A program made the translations under genes and the position numbers. A model generated the notes under the pieces. The model made no database searches and was not told where the DNA came from. It saw nothing but the letters and a program-made list of their open reading frames with translations. Positions 8,405 through 17,808 of a stretch of DNA of 61,804 nucleotides are shown one piece after another. Every line of letters begins with the position of its first letter. Positions within the stretch are counted from its first letter, which is position 1. Source of the DNA: an uncultured Desulfovibrio sp. (GTDB taxonomy: Bacteria; Desulfobacterota; Desulfovibrionia; Desulfovibrionales; Desulfovibrionaceae); contig CALVHG010000005.1 in the NCBI GenBank assembly GCA_944327285.1, forward strand, positions 1-61,804, read 5' to 3'.

Positions 8405-9426
8405 CGACTCCGGCAACGCCCGCCCCCGCTCGTCTGTCCGGACGAAAAACGGCCGTCTACAGCAAACTTGAGGAGTCTCCCGGCAGTTTTGCCTTTGCGC
8501 AGGCCGTGCACCTGATCCGCCGGTATCTGGCGAGTCAGGGCGTGGCCGAACCGGAAAAGGCTCTGCGCTTTCGCGTTAATCCCAATCTGTCCTTTCCGCC
8601 GGGCGATATGGAGAGTCTCGCCTTCGCCGGTCAGGGGGAAAAGACGCGCGCCCTGCTGATTCTCAATCTCATGGGGCTGCACGGCGCGGGCTCGCCGCTC
8701 CCGGTCTATTTTTCCGAATACGTGGCCCAGCATCAGGACGAACCGGACGCGCTGCGGGACTTTTTCGATCTCTTCAATCACGAGCTGATAGACATTCTGT
8801 ATGGCACGTGGCGCAAGTACCGCTATTATTTGCAATACCGGGAAGACGCGACGGACGAGCTTTCCCGGCGTTTTCTTGGCTTCATCGGCATGGGCTATGA
8901 GCAGCTGCGCCAGAACGAGGGGCTCAACTGGTCCCGCCTGCTGGCCTATATGGGCCTGATTGCCTTCAAGAGCGACGCCGCGGGCTCTCTTGAGAGCACC
9001 CTGCGCCATTATTTTTCCCACGCGGCAGTGCATGTGGTGCAATGCATACGCCGTATCGTGGACATTCCCGAAGATCAGCTCTGCCGTCTCGGCACGGCCA
9101 ACTGCCGACTGGAAATGGACTGTCTGATCGGCGAACACGTGCCGGATCAAACGGGAAAATTCCGCATTCTCATATCCGATCTGTCATGGCGTCGCTTTAA
9201 CGCCTTTCTGCCGGATCAGACCATTTTTGCCGAACTGGCAATGCTCGTGAAGATGGTTCTTCGCTCCCGCCTGCAGTTTGACGTCGAGCTGCGCCTGCGG
9301 CCGGAGGAAATTCGCCCTCTTGTCATCGGAGACGCCTCGGAAACCAAGCTCGGCTGGTCCACCTGGCTGGGAGAAGGAGGACAGGGCGTCGTCATTCTGG
9401 AACCGGGGCATCAGGAGACTCTATGA
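8371..9426 (+). CDS. tssG: T6SS baseplate protein TssG
   Basis: TssG works with TssF in the baseplate wedge. The 351-residue protein contains SFAFAQAVHLIRR near residue 40, RFRVNPNLSFPPGD, a TSS-type LNLMGLHGAGSPLPVYFSEY, and DFFDLFNHELIDILY near residue 130, all typical of the family. Near the end is LGWSTWLG. The first 25 residues are low-complexity Ala/Pro/Thr. The gene overlaps tssF by 34 bp, and its end overlaps tssH (ATGA at 9423), so all are translated from one message. Confidence 0.95.
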   Translation: MAATTGQADSVATPATPAPARLSGRKTAVYSKLEESPGSFAFAQAVHLIRRYLASQGVAEPEKALRFRVNPNLSFPPGDMESLAFAGQGEKTRALLILNLMGLHGAGSPLPVYFSEYVAQHQDEPDALRDFFDLFNHELIDILYGTWRKYRYYLQYREDATDELSRRFLGFIGMGYEQLRQNEGLNWSRLLAYMGLIAFKSDAAGSLESTLRHYFSHAAVHVVQCIRRIVDIPEDQLCRLGTANCRLEMDCLIGEHVPDQTGKFRILISDLSWRRFNAFLPDQTIFAELAMLVKMVLRSRLQFDVELRLRPEEIRPLVIGDASETKLGWSTWLGEGGQGVVILEPGHQETL

Positions 9427-12098
9427 CAAATATGAATCTTTCCGCATTAGTAGCCGCTCTCGACTCGACCTGCCGCGACGCGCTGGAAGACGCCGCCAAC
9501 CTCTGCGTCAGCCGCGGCGGGCACGAAATAGGCATAGAAGACTATCTGGCAAAGCTGCTGGACTCGCGCGAAATGCAGGCCCTCGCCGCCCAGTTCGGCC
9601 TGTCTGACGAGGCCATGCGCCGCCATCTGATCAGGCGTCCTCCCGTCGGCGCTCCCGGACGCTCGGCCCCGGTCTTTTCGCCGCTGCTGATCGAGCTTCT
9701 TCAGGAATCCTACCTGCTGGCCAGTCTGGAGCTCGGCCAGAGCCGGATCGACGTTTTCACGCTGATTCTGGCGCTGCTGGCCAATCCATCCCGCTACAGC
9801 GCCATGCCGATTTTCAGGGAGCTGGGCAAGATTCCCGCCGACTCGCTGAAACGCCTCATGGCGGGCCTGAACGAATCCTTCGCCCGGCAGGAGGGCCGCC
9901 CCTCTTCCGCCGCGCCGGGCAAGGAAAGCTGCCTGCAACGCTACGCCACAGACTTTACGGAAGAAGCCCGGCAGGGTCGCATTGATCCCGTTTTTGCCCG
10001 CGGCCCGCAGATCCGCCAGATGATCGACATTCTGACGCGCCGCCGCAAGAACAATCCCATTCTTGTCGGCGATCCCGGCGTGGGCAAGACCGCCGTCGTC
10101 GAGGGGCTGGCGCTGCAAATCGTCCGGGGCGACGTGCCGGACGCGCTGAAGGGAACCCGCCTTGTCGGTCTGGATATGGGACGCCTTCAGGCCGGAGCCT
10201 CCGTCAAGGGAGAATTTGAAAAACGTCTCAAGGGCATCATTGACGAAGTCAAGGCGGCGCCCGTGCCCACCATTCTGTTTATCGACGAAGCGCACACCCT
10301 GGTAGGCTCCGGCAATGCCGCGGGCAGCGGCGACGGCGCAAACCTGCTCAAACCGGCGCTGGCGCGGGGCGAGCTGCGGACCGTGGCCGCCACCACCTGG
10401 AGCGAGTATAAAAAATACTTTGAAAAGGACGCGGCCCTTGCCAGACGATTTCAGCTGGTGCGCCTTGAGCAGCCCGGACCGGAAGACACCGTCGCCATTC
10501 TGCGCGGTCTGGTTCCCAGCTACGAACAGGCGCATCGCGTCTACATCCGCGACGATGCCGTGCGGGCCATCGCGGAACTGTCAACCCGCTACATCAGCGG
10601 CAGGCAGCAGCCGGACAAGGCCGTTGACGTGCTGGACACCGCCTGCGCCCGCGTCAAGGTCAGTCTGGGAGCCAAACCGGCCATATTGAGCGATCTTGAA
10701 GACGAGCTGACAGGCATCCGGCGGGAGCTGGCCGCCCTGGAACGGGATCAGCGCCACGGCGTGGCCGCGGACAACGACGCGGCGGACAACGCCGCGCTCG
10801 CCGCCCGCCATGCCGCCCTTCAGGGACAGGTCGCGACATTGCAGGCGCGCATTGAGGAAATCACGTCGCGCTGGGAACGGGAAAAGTCTCTGGTGGAAGC
10901 CCTGCTGGCCCGGCGGCAACAGCTCGCCCCCGACGCCGCCCCCGCGGCGGAAGCCCCGGCGCACGCTGCGGACAACGAACAGGAAGCCGCGCCTGCCGAC
11001 GCTCCCAATCCGGAAGAACTCGCCGCGCGTCTGAAGGCGGAACAGGGCAACGAGCCTCTGGTCTTTCACGAAGTCACGCCCCAGCTGGTCGCGGAAATCG
11101 TCTCCGAATGGACGGGCATTCCCCTTGGCAAACTTGAAGAGGACACGGCGCACAGACTGTCCTGTCTGAAAGATCGCCTGCGGCAGCGCGTCCGGGGGCA
11201 GGACCACGCGCTGGAACGGCTGGAAAAAGCCGTTCTGGCCGCGCGCACCGGCCTGAACAATCCGCAGGCCCCGACAGGCATCTTTCTGCTTGTCGGCCCG
11301 TCAGGCGTGGGCAAGACGGAAACGGCGCTGGCCATCGCCGACGAACTGTATGGCGGCGAAGAGATGCTGATCAGCATCAATATGTCTGAATTTCAGGAGA
11401 AGCATACCATCTCGCGCCTCATTGGCTCGCCTCCGGGCTACGTGGGGTATGGCGAGGGCGGTCGGCTTACGGAAGCCGTGCGCCGTCAGCCGTATTCCGT
11501 GGTGCTGTTCGACGAGGTGGAAAAGGCCCATCCCGACGTCATCAATCTTTTCTATCAGGTCTTCGACAAGGGCGTTCTTGCCGACGGCGAAGGTCGGGAA
11601 ATAGATTTTCGCAACACCATGATCTTTCTGACCTCCAATCTGGGCAGCGAGATTGTGGCCGGGCTCTGCGACGACGACACGCCGCCCGATCCAACGCTGC
11701 TGGAAAAGGCGCTGCGGCCCGCCCTGTCGCAGTTTTTCCGCCCCGCTCTGCTCGGACGCATGACCATTGTCCCCTATATGTCGCTGCGGCCGGACATCCT
11801 GCGGGAGCTCGTCGGCATGAAGCTGACCCGCATTGCCGACCGCCTCTCCGCGCGGCATCGCGTGCCCCTGACCTGGAGCGAGGACGTGCTGTCCTCCATT
11901 GCCGCAAGCTGCACGGCCGTGGACACCGGCGCGCGCAATATCGATCACATCATCAACGCGTCCCTGCTCCCCCTGGTTGCGACAACGCTGCTCGGCGGCA
12001 TGGGGCGTTCGGGGCGGCATCCGGGTCTGCATATTGATCTGGACGCGGAACAAGGCGTCTTTACCTGCCGCGCAGGCGTCGAGGATACGCAGGCATGA
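9423..12098 (+). CDS. tssH: T6SS sheath-recycling AAA+ ATPase TssH (ClpV)
   Basis: ClpV unfolds contracted sheath so that TssB and TssC can be reused. The 891-residue product has the Clp N-domain (about 1-160), a first AAA+ domain with Walker A GDPGVGKT (216-223) and Walker B TILFIDEAH, and a coiled-coil M domain interrupted by an Ala/Asp-rich low-complexity insert (about 440-535). The second AAA+ domain has Walker A GPSGVGKT (625-632), IGSPPGYVGYGEGG and VVLFDEVEKAHPD. The length is normal for ClpV. It is translationally coupled to tssG upstream and to the regulator downstream (ATGA at 12095). Confidence 0.96.
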   Translation: MTNMNLSALVAALDSTCRDALEDAANLCVSRGGHEIGIEDYLAKLLDSREMQALAAQFGLSDEAMRRHLIRRPPVGAPGRSAPVFSPLLIELLQESYLLASLELGQSRIDVFTLILALLANPSRYSAMPIFRELGKIPADSLKRLMAGLNESFARQEGRPSSAAPGKESCLQRYATDFTEEARQGRIDPVFARGPQIRQMIDILTRRRKNNPILVGDPGVGKTAVVEGLALQIVRGDVPDALKGTRLVGLDMGRLQAGASVKGEFEKRLKGIIDEVKAAPVPTILFIDEAHTLVGSGNAAGSGDGANLLKPALARGELRTVAATTWSEYKKYFEKDAALARRFQLVRLEQPGPEDTVAILRGLVPSYEQAHRVYIRDDAVRAIAELSTRYISGRQQPDKAVDVLDTACARVKVSLGAKPAILSDLEDELTGIRRELAALERDQRHGVAADNDAADNAALAARHAALQGQVATLQARIEEITSRWEREKSLVEALLARRQQLAPDAAPAAEAPAHAADNEQEAAPADAPNPEELAARLKAEQGNEPLVFHEVTPQLVAEIVSEWTGIPLGKLEEDTAHRLSCLKDRLRQRVRGQDHALERLEKAVLAARTGLNNPQAPTGIFLLVGPSGVGKTETALAIADELYGGEEMLISINMSEFQEKHTISRLIGSPPGYVGYGEGGRLTEAVRRQPYSVVLFDEVEKAHPDVINLFYQVFDKGVLADGEGREIDFRNTMIFLTSNLGSEIVAGLCDDDTPPDPTLLEKALRPALSQFFRPALLGRMTIVPYMSLRPDILRELVGMKLTRIADRLSARHRVPLTWSEDVLSSIAASCTAVDTGARNIDHIINASLLPLVATTLLGGMGRSGRHPGLHIDLDAEQGVFTCRAGVEDTQA

Positions 12099-13579
12099 CG
12101 CTGCCCCTCCTGCCAGCCCTTCTTGATCGCCTGCGCGCCAACGCCGGAGACTACGGGGCCATATCCCGCACGCTGGCGGAAGGCGTCTGCACGCTGGAAG
12201 GAGCCCTGGCCGCGGGCGTCTATCTGCGCGACTACGCGGGGGAGACGCTCTTTCTTGCCGGTCGCTTTCCCGCAGACGCGACCGCGCAGGAAGAGGCCCC
12301 CCGCCTGTCGGCCGAAAGCTGGGACGCCCCCCTGTGCTACTGTCTGCATACCGGTCTTGTCGCCTCGTTCACGCAGATTTCCGAACTGCCCGAATCGGCG
12401 CGGCTTATCGCAACGCCGCCGCATGCCCATTGCTACAGGATCTATCCGATCAAGGAGCCCGGCGGCAGCGGCACGGGCTGCGCGCTGGCCCTGTACAGCG
12501 CTCCCGTTCGCGGAACGCAGGCGGCCTGCCAGACGCTCTGTCTGTACGCCGGGGCCCTGCTGGAACTGGCGCGCGGCCGCAAGCAAAGCGGCTATGCCCT
12601 GCAAAGTCTGGAAAAAGAGCTCCGGCAGCTGAAAGAGGACAAAACGCGGCCGCAGGCGCCGGAGCTTGTCGGCGACAGCCCCGCAACGCGCCGTCTGCGC
12701 TCGGCCATCGCCCGCGTCTGCAATTCAAACGCCCCTCTGCTCATCACCGGGGAAACCGGAACGGGAAAAAGCCTGCTGGCCCGCATGGTGCACGAAGCCG
12801 GAAACCGCAAGGGCGGCCCCTTTCTGGAAATAAACTGCGGCGCGCTCTCCGCCGGTCTGCTGGAAAGCGAGCTCTTCGGCCATGTCAAAGGCGCTTTCAG
12901 CGGCGCGGTTTCCACGACCAAAGGTCTGCTGCGCAGCGCGGACGGCGGCACCGTCTTTCTTGACGAAATCGGCGAAATGCCGCCGCAGCTGCAGGTTGCC
13001 CTGCTTCAGGTGCTGCAGGAACACAAGGTGCGCCCCGTGGGCGGCACCAGATTTTTCCCCGTCAACATGCGCGTTATTGCCGCCACCAACCGCGATGTCG
13101 GCGAAGCCATGCGGGAACAGGCCTTTCGCCGCGATCTCTATCATCGGCTGGCCGTGCTCAAAATACATATTCCGCCGCTTCGGGAACGGCGGGAAGACAT
13201 TCCCGAACTCTGCGCGACCTTTCTTGAACGCTGCTGCCGCAAGTCCGGCCGCCCTCCGCTGCGCTTTTCGCCGGAAGCCGTGCTCATGCTGCTCGGCTAC
13301 TCCTATCCCGGCAATATCCGGGAACTGGAGTCGCTGGTGGAACAGGCCGTCAACGCGGCTCCCGAAGACTGCGCCGAACTGGGAGCGGACATCCTGTCTT
13401 CCTGCACGGGAAACAATGCGCGCTGCATTTCGCTGGCGAAGTTCAGGGAAATGCAGGAAAGATGGTTCATTCAGCAGGCGCTGAAACTTTATGACGGCGA
13501 TATGCAGGCCTGCTCGCGGGCTCTTGACGTACATCCGCGCACGCTTCGCCGCCGCATGGCCTTATCTCATACAGATTAA
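12095..13579 (+). CDS. Sigma-54-dependent transcriptional activator (VasH-like)
   Basis: This 494-residue protein is a bacterial enhancer-binding protein. Residues about 1-170 look like a GAF-type sensor domain. The central AAA+ domain has Walker A GETGTGKS (219-226), the sigma-54 contact loop GAFSGA (266-271), Walker B GTVFLDEIGEMP and the arginine-finger region RRDLYHRL. A short Fis-type helix-turn-helix closes the protein (ACSRALDVHPRTLRRRM). In Vibrio cholerae, VasH occupies an equivalent place and drives hcp operons, so this gene probably activates T6SS genes, perhaps the hcp/vgrG genes missing from this window. It overlaps tssH by 4 bp. Confidence 0.92.
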   Translation: MTLPLLPALLDRLRANAGDYGAISRTLAEGVCTLEGALAAGVYLRDYAGETLFLAGRFPADATAQEEAPRLSAESWDAPLCYCLHTGLVASFTQISELPESARLIATPPHAHCYRIYPIKEPGGSGTGCALALYSAPVRGTQAACQTLCLYAGALLELARGRKQSGYALQSLEKELRQLKEDKTRPQAPELVGDSPATRRLRSAIARVCNSNAPLLITGETGTGKSLLARMVHEAGNRKGGPFLEINCGALSAGLLESELFGHVKGAFSGAVSTTKGLLRSADGGTVFLDEIGEMPPQLQVALLQVLQEHKVRPVGGTRFFPVNMRVIAATNRDVGEAMREQAFRRDLYHRLAVLKIHIPPLRERREDIPELCATFLERCCRKSGRPPLRFSPEAVLMLLGYSYPGNIRELESLVEQAVNAAPEDCAELGADILSSCTGNNARCISLAKFREMQERWFIQQALKLYDGDMQACSRALDVHPRTLRRRMALSHTD

Positions 13580-13620
13580 TATATTTTATGCTGTAATGTG
13601 TCCAAAGGGGAACCGCATTT

Positions 13621-14916
13621 ATGGAACTTATGCTTGAGATTATCAGTCGTCAAAAATTTTCTCTTAATCAGGACAGTATACAGCATGTGTTCAGCGAGGT
13701 AGGCGGCTACATAGGGCGCGACGAAGAATGCGAATGGATTCTTACGGACAAGACAAAACAGATTTCACGCAGACACGCCCTTGTGAGCTTTGAGCATACG
13801 GGATTTGTCATAGAAGATTTAAGCACAAACGGCATCTACAATGCTCTTGGCAGAGAACGCCTTGAAAAAGGGAAAAAATATAAAATAGAACACGGAACAA
13901 CCTATATCATAGGCGAATACAGCATTCAGGCCCGCCTGCTGCATCAGCCGGACTCTTATCTCTCCGGGCAGGAGCTGCACGCCGACGACCTGATCCCCAG
14001 CGGCGAACTTCTGGCGGACGATCCTCTGCTGGCTCTGGAACAGCAGGACGAGTTCAACGCCCGCAAGCGCCTCGGCCTGTATAACGATCTGCTGGGCGCG
14101 ACCGCCCCGAAACCCGTGCTTCAGGCCGATCATACGGAAGCGCCTCTTGGCTCCATGCCGGCGATTACGCTTGTGCCCGAAGACTGGAACGAAGACGACG
14201 ACGCGGAAGAACCGGCCCAGCCCCCTCTCGCGCCTCCCGCGGCGGCGCCCGCGCCTCAGGTTCCTGCGCCCCCTCCCGCCGAAGAGACGCCCCGGCCCCG
14301 CGCGGATGCCGACGCTCCCGCGCCGGAGGTGGAAGCCTTCTTCCGGGCTCTCGGCTTTGCTTCTGCTCCCGCGGCGCAGGAAGAACGCGAACATATCATG
14401 CTCCGGGCCGCCGAGCTGGCGACGGCGTCGGTGGACGGCATGCTTCTGGCGCTGCGCAACAGAGCCGACAGCAAAAACGACCTGCGCCTGCCCGTCACCA
14501 CCATGACGCTGGCCAGCAACAACCCCCTGAAATTTTCCCCCACAGGCAGGGCCGCGCTCCACTACCTGCTGGGCGATTCCGAGGAGTTTCTGCCGCCCGC
14601 CCTCGCCATGCAGAACGGCTTCGAGGATCTGCACAGCCATAATCTGGGGCTCATTGCCGGAGCGCGCGCCGCTATTCAGGCCGTGCTGGCGCGCATCAGC
14701 CCCGAAACGGTCGCCATGACGCTGGACACAGCCGGAACGGTGCGCTTTTTACGCATGCGCCGTCTGTGGGACACCTATGTGCGGCTGCACGCGCGGCTGC
14801 GCGACGACGACAACGGCTTTGCGGCCTTTTTTCTGGAGGACTTTGCCAGAGCCTATGAAATGCAGGTGCGGACGCTGCACCCTGCCTTCAGTAACCGACA
14901 AGGAGACGAAAAGTGA
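13621..14916 (+). CDS. tagH: FHA-domain T6SS protein (TagH/Fha-like)
   Basis: The 431-residue protein starts with a forkhead-associated phosphothreonine-binding domain (about 1-105). The key motifs are YIGRDEEC, QISRRHALV and DLSTNGIYN. A Pro/Ala-rich linker (about 195-240) leads to a helical C-terminal domain typical of T6SS FHA proteins. In Pseudomonas, Fha1 is phosphorylated by PpkA and dephosphorylated by PppA to switch on assembly, and both partner types are encoded further downstream here. An AAAGGGG lies about 12 bases before the ATG. The stop overlaps the GTG start of tssJ. Confidence 0.9.
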   Translation: MELMLEIISRQKFSLNQDSIQHVFSEVGGYIGRDEECEWILTDKTKQISRRHALVSFEHTGFVIEDLSTNGIYNALGRERLEKGKKYKIEHGTTYIIGEYSIQARLLHQPDSYLSGQELHADDLIPSGELLADDPLLALEQQDEFNARKRLGLYNDLLGATAPKPVLQADHTEAPLGSMPAITLVPEDWNEDDDAEEPAQPPLAPPAAAPAPQVPAPPPAEETPRPRADADAPAPEVEAFFRALGFASAPAAQEEREHIMLRAAELATASVDGMLLALRNRADSKNDLRLPVTTMTLASNNPLKFSPTGRAALHYLLGDSEEFLPPALAMQNGFEDLHSHNLGLIAGARAAIQAVLARISPETVAMTLDTAGTVRFLRMRRLWDTYVRLHARLRDDDNGFAAFFLEDFARAYEMQVRTLHPAFSNRQGDEK

Positions 14917-15548
14917 AGATTTGCGCACTGCTGTCCACGCTGCTGCTGACTCTGATCCCGCTGCTGCACGGCTGTTCCTCTTCCCGCGTCAGCATGGAGG
15001 TAGCCAGTCTGCCGAACGTCAATCCCGACAGTTCGGGACGCCCCTCTCCCGTCATTGTCAAAATGTACGAACTGCGCGGCGACATGGCTTTTCGTCAGGG
15101 AGATTTTCAGACGCTTTTCATGGAGCCGATGAAGGTTCTGGGGCCGGAGCTGGTAGCCGTGGACGAACTTCTCTTTGTGCCCGGCGAAGCCCGCACCGTG
15201 GAATATGTGCCCATGCCGGAAACCCGCTACGTGGGCATCCTCGCGGGCTTCCGGCAGATGGAGCGGGCCCGGTGGCGGAATATTGTTCCCGTCAATCCTG
15301 AAAAGAAAAGCCTGATCCGCCTTGAACTCAACGACACCTCCCTGACCGTCATTGATCCGGAAACGGAATGGTCGTCGGAGGAGCGCGTGCGCACCTATCA
15401 GGAACGCATCGGCCGCCCCGCCGAAGGAAAGACGCCGGAAAAGACCTCTTCTCCGGCCTCCGCGGACAAGGAGCGGACAGCGCCCGCGCCGCAGCCGGAC
15501 GCGGCCGCTCCCGGACAGGCTCTGCCTCAGGCAAAGCAGCTCAACTGA
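14913..15548 (+). CDS. tssJ: T6SS outer-membrane lipoprotein TssJ
   Basis: TssJ is the outer-membrane lipoprotein that anchors the TssL-TssM trans-envelope complex. The GTG start at 14913 overlaps the upstream stop (GTGA) and has an AAGGAG close by. A lipoprotein signal peptide ends in the lipobox LLHGC with Cys21. The beta-sandwich domain (about 25-150) includes the characteristic PSPVIVKMYELRGDMAFRQ and a long loop-containing segment, FVPGEARTVEYVPMPETRYVGI. The C-terminal 50 residues are a low-complexity Pro/Ala/Lys tail, longer than in many homologues. The total is 211 residues. Confidence 0.93.
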   Translation: MKICALLSTLLLTLIPLLHGCSSSRVSMEVASLPNVNPDSSGRPSPVIVKMYELRGDMAFRQGDFQTLFMEPMKVLGPELVAVDELLFVPGEARTVEYVPMPETRYVGILAGFRQMERARWRNIVPVNPEKKSLIRLELNDTSLTVIDPETEWSSEERVRTYQERIGRPAEGKTPEKTSSPASADKERTAPAPQPDAAAPGQALPQAKQLN

Positions 15549-15564
15549 CGGGAGAGGTGACGCC

Positions 15565-16896
15565 ATGTTGACGGAACGCGTCGTATGGACGGAAGGTCTG
15601 CAACTCTGCCCCGTGCACTTTCAGCAGCAGGACAGATATACGGAATCGCAGCTGTCGCAGCGCGGCCTGCTGTCGAGCCACTACGGCTGGGGCTTTACGG
15701 AATTTGTCATAGACGAACAGTATCTGAACCTCGGCAAGGTCGTGCTCAGCAAGGCGCAGGGCATTCTGCCCGACGGCAGCCTCTTTGAAATCGGCCACGG
15801 GCAGGAAGGGCTCTCGCTCGATGTGGAAGCGGGAACCATGAACCGCAAGGTGGTTCTGGCGCTTCCCATAGCGCTGGAAGGCTCTTCGGAAATCCGCGAC
15901 GAAAGAAATCCGGGCCTTTCCACCCGTTATCTTTCGCATGCCGTTACGGTGCGCTCCAACATAGCGGCAGACACGCGGGAACGCACCACTCAGTGCGCCC
16001 GGCCGGATCTGAAGCTGATGTTCGAGGACGACACCAGCAAAAGCGGCCATGTCACCCTGCCGATTCTGCATATTGTGGAATGCCGCCCGGACAAGTCCAT
16101 TCTGGCGGACAAGGATTTTACCCCCACCTTCATGCATCTGGGGCCGTCGCCGCTTCTGTCCGGCTATCTGCGCGAAATCATCGGCCTGATCAGCCACCGG
16201 GCCGATCAGCTTGCCCGCCGCATCAGCAGCGCAGGCAGCACCGGCTCCGCGGAAATTGCTGACTTCATGCTGCTCCAGAGTCTGAACAGAGCCGAGCCGG
16301 AATTCCGGCATCTTGAGCTGACGCCCAATGTCACGCCCGAAGACTTCTATCGCCGTCTGCTTGCCCTGACGGGCGAGCTTGCCTCCTATGTGGAGGCGGG
16401 CAAGCGTCCGGGAGACCTGCCTGTCTACAATCACGGGGAGCAATACGGCTGCTTTACGGATCTGATGGAGCTGGCCCGCTTTGCGCTCAGCATGGTGCTT
16501 GAGCAGCATGCCGTGGAACTGCCGCTGCAACAGAGAAAATACGGCATTACCGTCTCTCCCATCCACGATCGCAATCTGCTGTCTTCCGCCAGTTTCGTGC
16601 TGGTGGCCTCGGCCGACATGGATCAGGAAAGCCTGCGCACCTCGCTCCCGCGCCAGCTGAAAATCGGCACGGTCGAAAATATCCGCGATCTGGTCAACCG
16701 CCAGCTGCCGGGCATCCGCATTTCCGCGCTGGCCGTCGCGCCGCGCCAGATCCCCTTCCATGCCGGCAAAAGCTATTTCCATCTGGAATTCTCCTCGGAA
16801 GAACTTGCGCAAATGGAGCTTTCCGGCGGATTTGCCTTCTATATCTCAGGCAACTTCCCCGGCCTTCAGCTGCAATTCTGGGCTATCAAGGAGTAG
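15565..16896 (+). CDS. tssK: T6SS baseplate connector TssK
   Basis: TssK trimers link the baseplate wedges to the TssL-TssM membrane complex. I choose the ATG at 15565, preceded by GGAGAGG; longer in-frame starts lie inside tssJ. The 443-residue product then has the normal length and starts MLTERVVWTEGLQLCPVHFQ, the diagnostic TssK N-terminus. Other family segments are HYGWGFTEFVIDEQYLNLGK, PLLSGYLREIIGLI near residue 200, and a C-terminal head domain ending YISGNFPGLQLQFWAIKE. It lies 16 bp after tssJ and 3 bp before tssL. Confidence 0.96.
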   Translation: MLTERVVWTEGLQLCPVHFQQQDRYTESQLSQRGLLSSHYGWGFTEFVIDEQYLNLGKVVLSKAQGILPDGSLFEIGHGQEGLSLDVEAGTMNRKVVLALPIALEGSSEIRDERNPGLSTRYLSHAVTVRSNIAADTRERTTQCARPDLKLMFEDDTSKSGHVTLPILHIVECRPDKSILADKDFTPTFMHLGPSPLLSGYLREIIGLISHRADQLARRISSAGSTGSAEIADFMLLQSLNRAEPEFRHLELTPNVTPEDFYRRLLALTGELASYVEAGKRPGDLPVYNHGEQYGCFTDLMELARFALSMVLEQHAVELPLQQRKYGITVSPIHDRNLLSSASFVLVASADMDQESLRTSLPRQLKIGTVENIRDLVNRQLPGIRISALAVAPRQIPFHAGKSYFHLEFSSEELAQMELSGGFAFYISGNFPGLQLQFWAIKE

Positions 16897-16899
16897 AGC

Positions 16900-17808
16900 A
16901 TGAAACAGACGGACATGGATCAGACCGTCTTCCTGAACATGGGAGATTCCGAGCCCGCTCCCGATCTGCCCCCCTCCTTCCGTCCCGTGGCGGCGACGGA
17001 CACGGGCGGCTCGCGCAACGCCATTCCCTATATCGCGCAGCAAACGTCCGTCACGGCCTACAGTCCGGGGCTGAATCCGCTTGTCAGCGCGGCTTCGGAA
17101 CTGCTGCTGTCCATTGTGCGCATCCGGGCGTCGCGCAAGGAGGGCTCTCCCTTTCGCCCCGGCCCCTCCGGGCAGTCCGAGTCCGGAGAAAACATCGAGC
17201 AGCTGCGGGCCAGTCTCGAAGCCGAAATACGGGCCTTTGAACGCCGGGCGCTGGCCGCTTCCGACATAGAGCAGGCGCAGCTCATCGCCTCCCGCTATGT
17301 GCTGTGCACGGCCGTGGACGAAGCCGTTTCCACCTCTCTGTCGGGAGAAAGCGGCGAATGGAGCAGGCAGGGACTGCTCTCCACCTTTCACAACGAAACA
17401 TGGGGCGGCGAAAAATTCTTTCAAATTCTGGACCGCTGCATGCAGCAGCCCGCGCGCAACCTCTACATTCTGGAACTTATGTACCTGCTTCTCAGTCTCG
17501 GTTTTGAAGGCAAGTTCGGCATCCGGGAGCGCGGCCCCATTGCCCTGGAATCTCTGCGCGATAAAATCTACAAGCAGATCCGCCTGTTGCGCGGCGAACC
17601 GCCGCAGGATCTGTCCCAGAAAGTCGAGCCTCCCGCAGGGCGGCACCGCATCCACGCCTATATTCCCGTCTGGCTGGTGCTCGCCGTCTTTCTGTTTGCC
17701 ATCGGCGTGACCTTCGTCGGCTTCTCCACGCTGCTGGAAAAACAGGCCGAGCCGCTGCTCGGCGACATGAGCGGCGTCTCGACCCCGCATCAGGAGGTCT
17801 TGCCATGA
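16900..17808 (+). CDS. tssL: T6SS inner-membrane protein TssL (DotU family)
   Basis: TssL is a tail-anchored inner-membrane protein that joins the baseplate to TssM. The 302-residue product has a 50-residue N-terminal extension, then the helical DotU domain (NPLVSAASELLLSIVRIRAS; YVLCTAVDEAVSTSL; LSTFHNETWGGEKFFQILDR; LYLLELMYLLLSLGFEGKF-like segment near 195-210). One C-terminal transmembrane helix follows at about 256-276 (VWLVLAVFLFAIGVTFVGF). There is no OmpA-type peptidoglycan-binding domain. AAGGAG is 6 bases before the ATG. The stop overlaps tssM. Confidence 0.94.
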   Translation: MKQTDMDQTVFLNMGDSEPAPDLPPSFRPVAATDTGGSRNAIPYIAQQTSVTAYSPGLNPLVSAASELLLSIVRIRASRKEGSPFRPGPSGQSESGENIEQLRASLEAEIRAFERRALAASDIEQAQLIASRYVLCTAVDEAVSTSLSGESGEWSRQGLLSTFHNETWGGEKFFQILDRCMQQPARNLYILELMYLLLSLGFEGKFGIRERGPIALESLRDKIYKQIRLLRGEPPQDLSQKVEPPAGRHRIHAYIPVWLVLAVFLFAIGVTFVGFSTLLEKQAEPLLGDMSGVSTPHQEVLP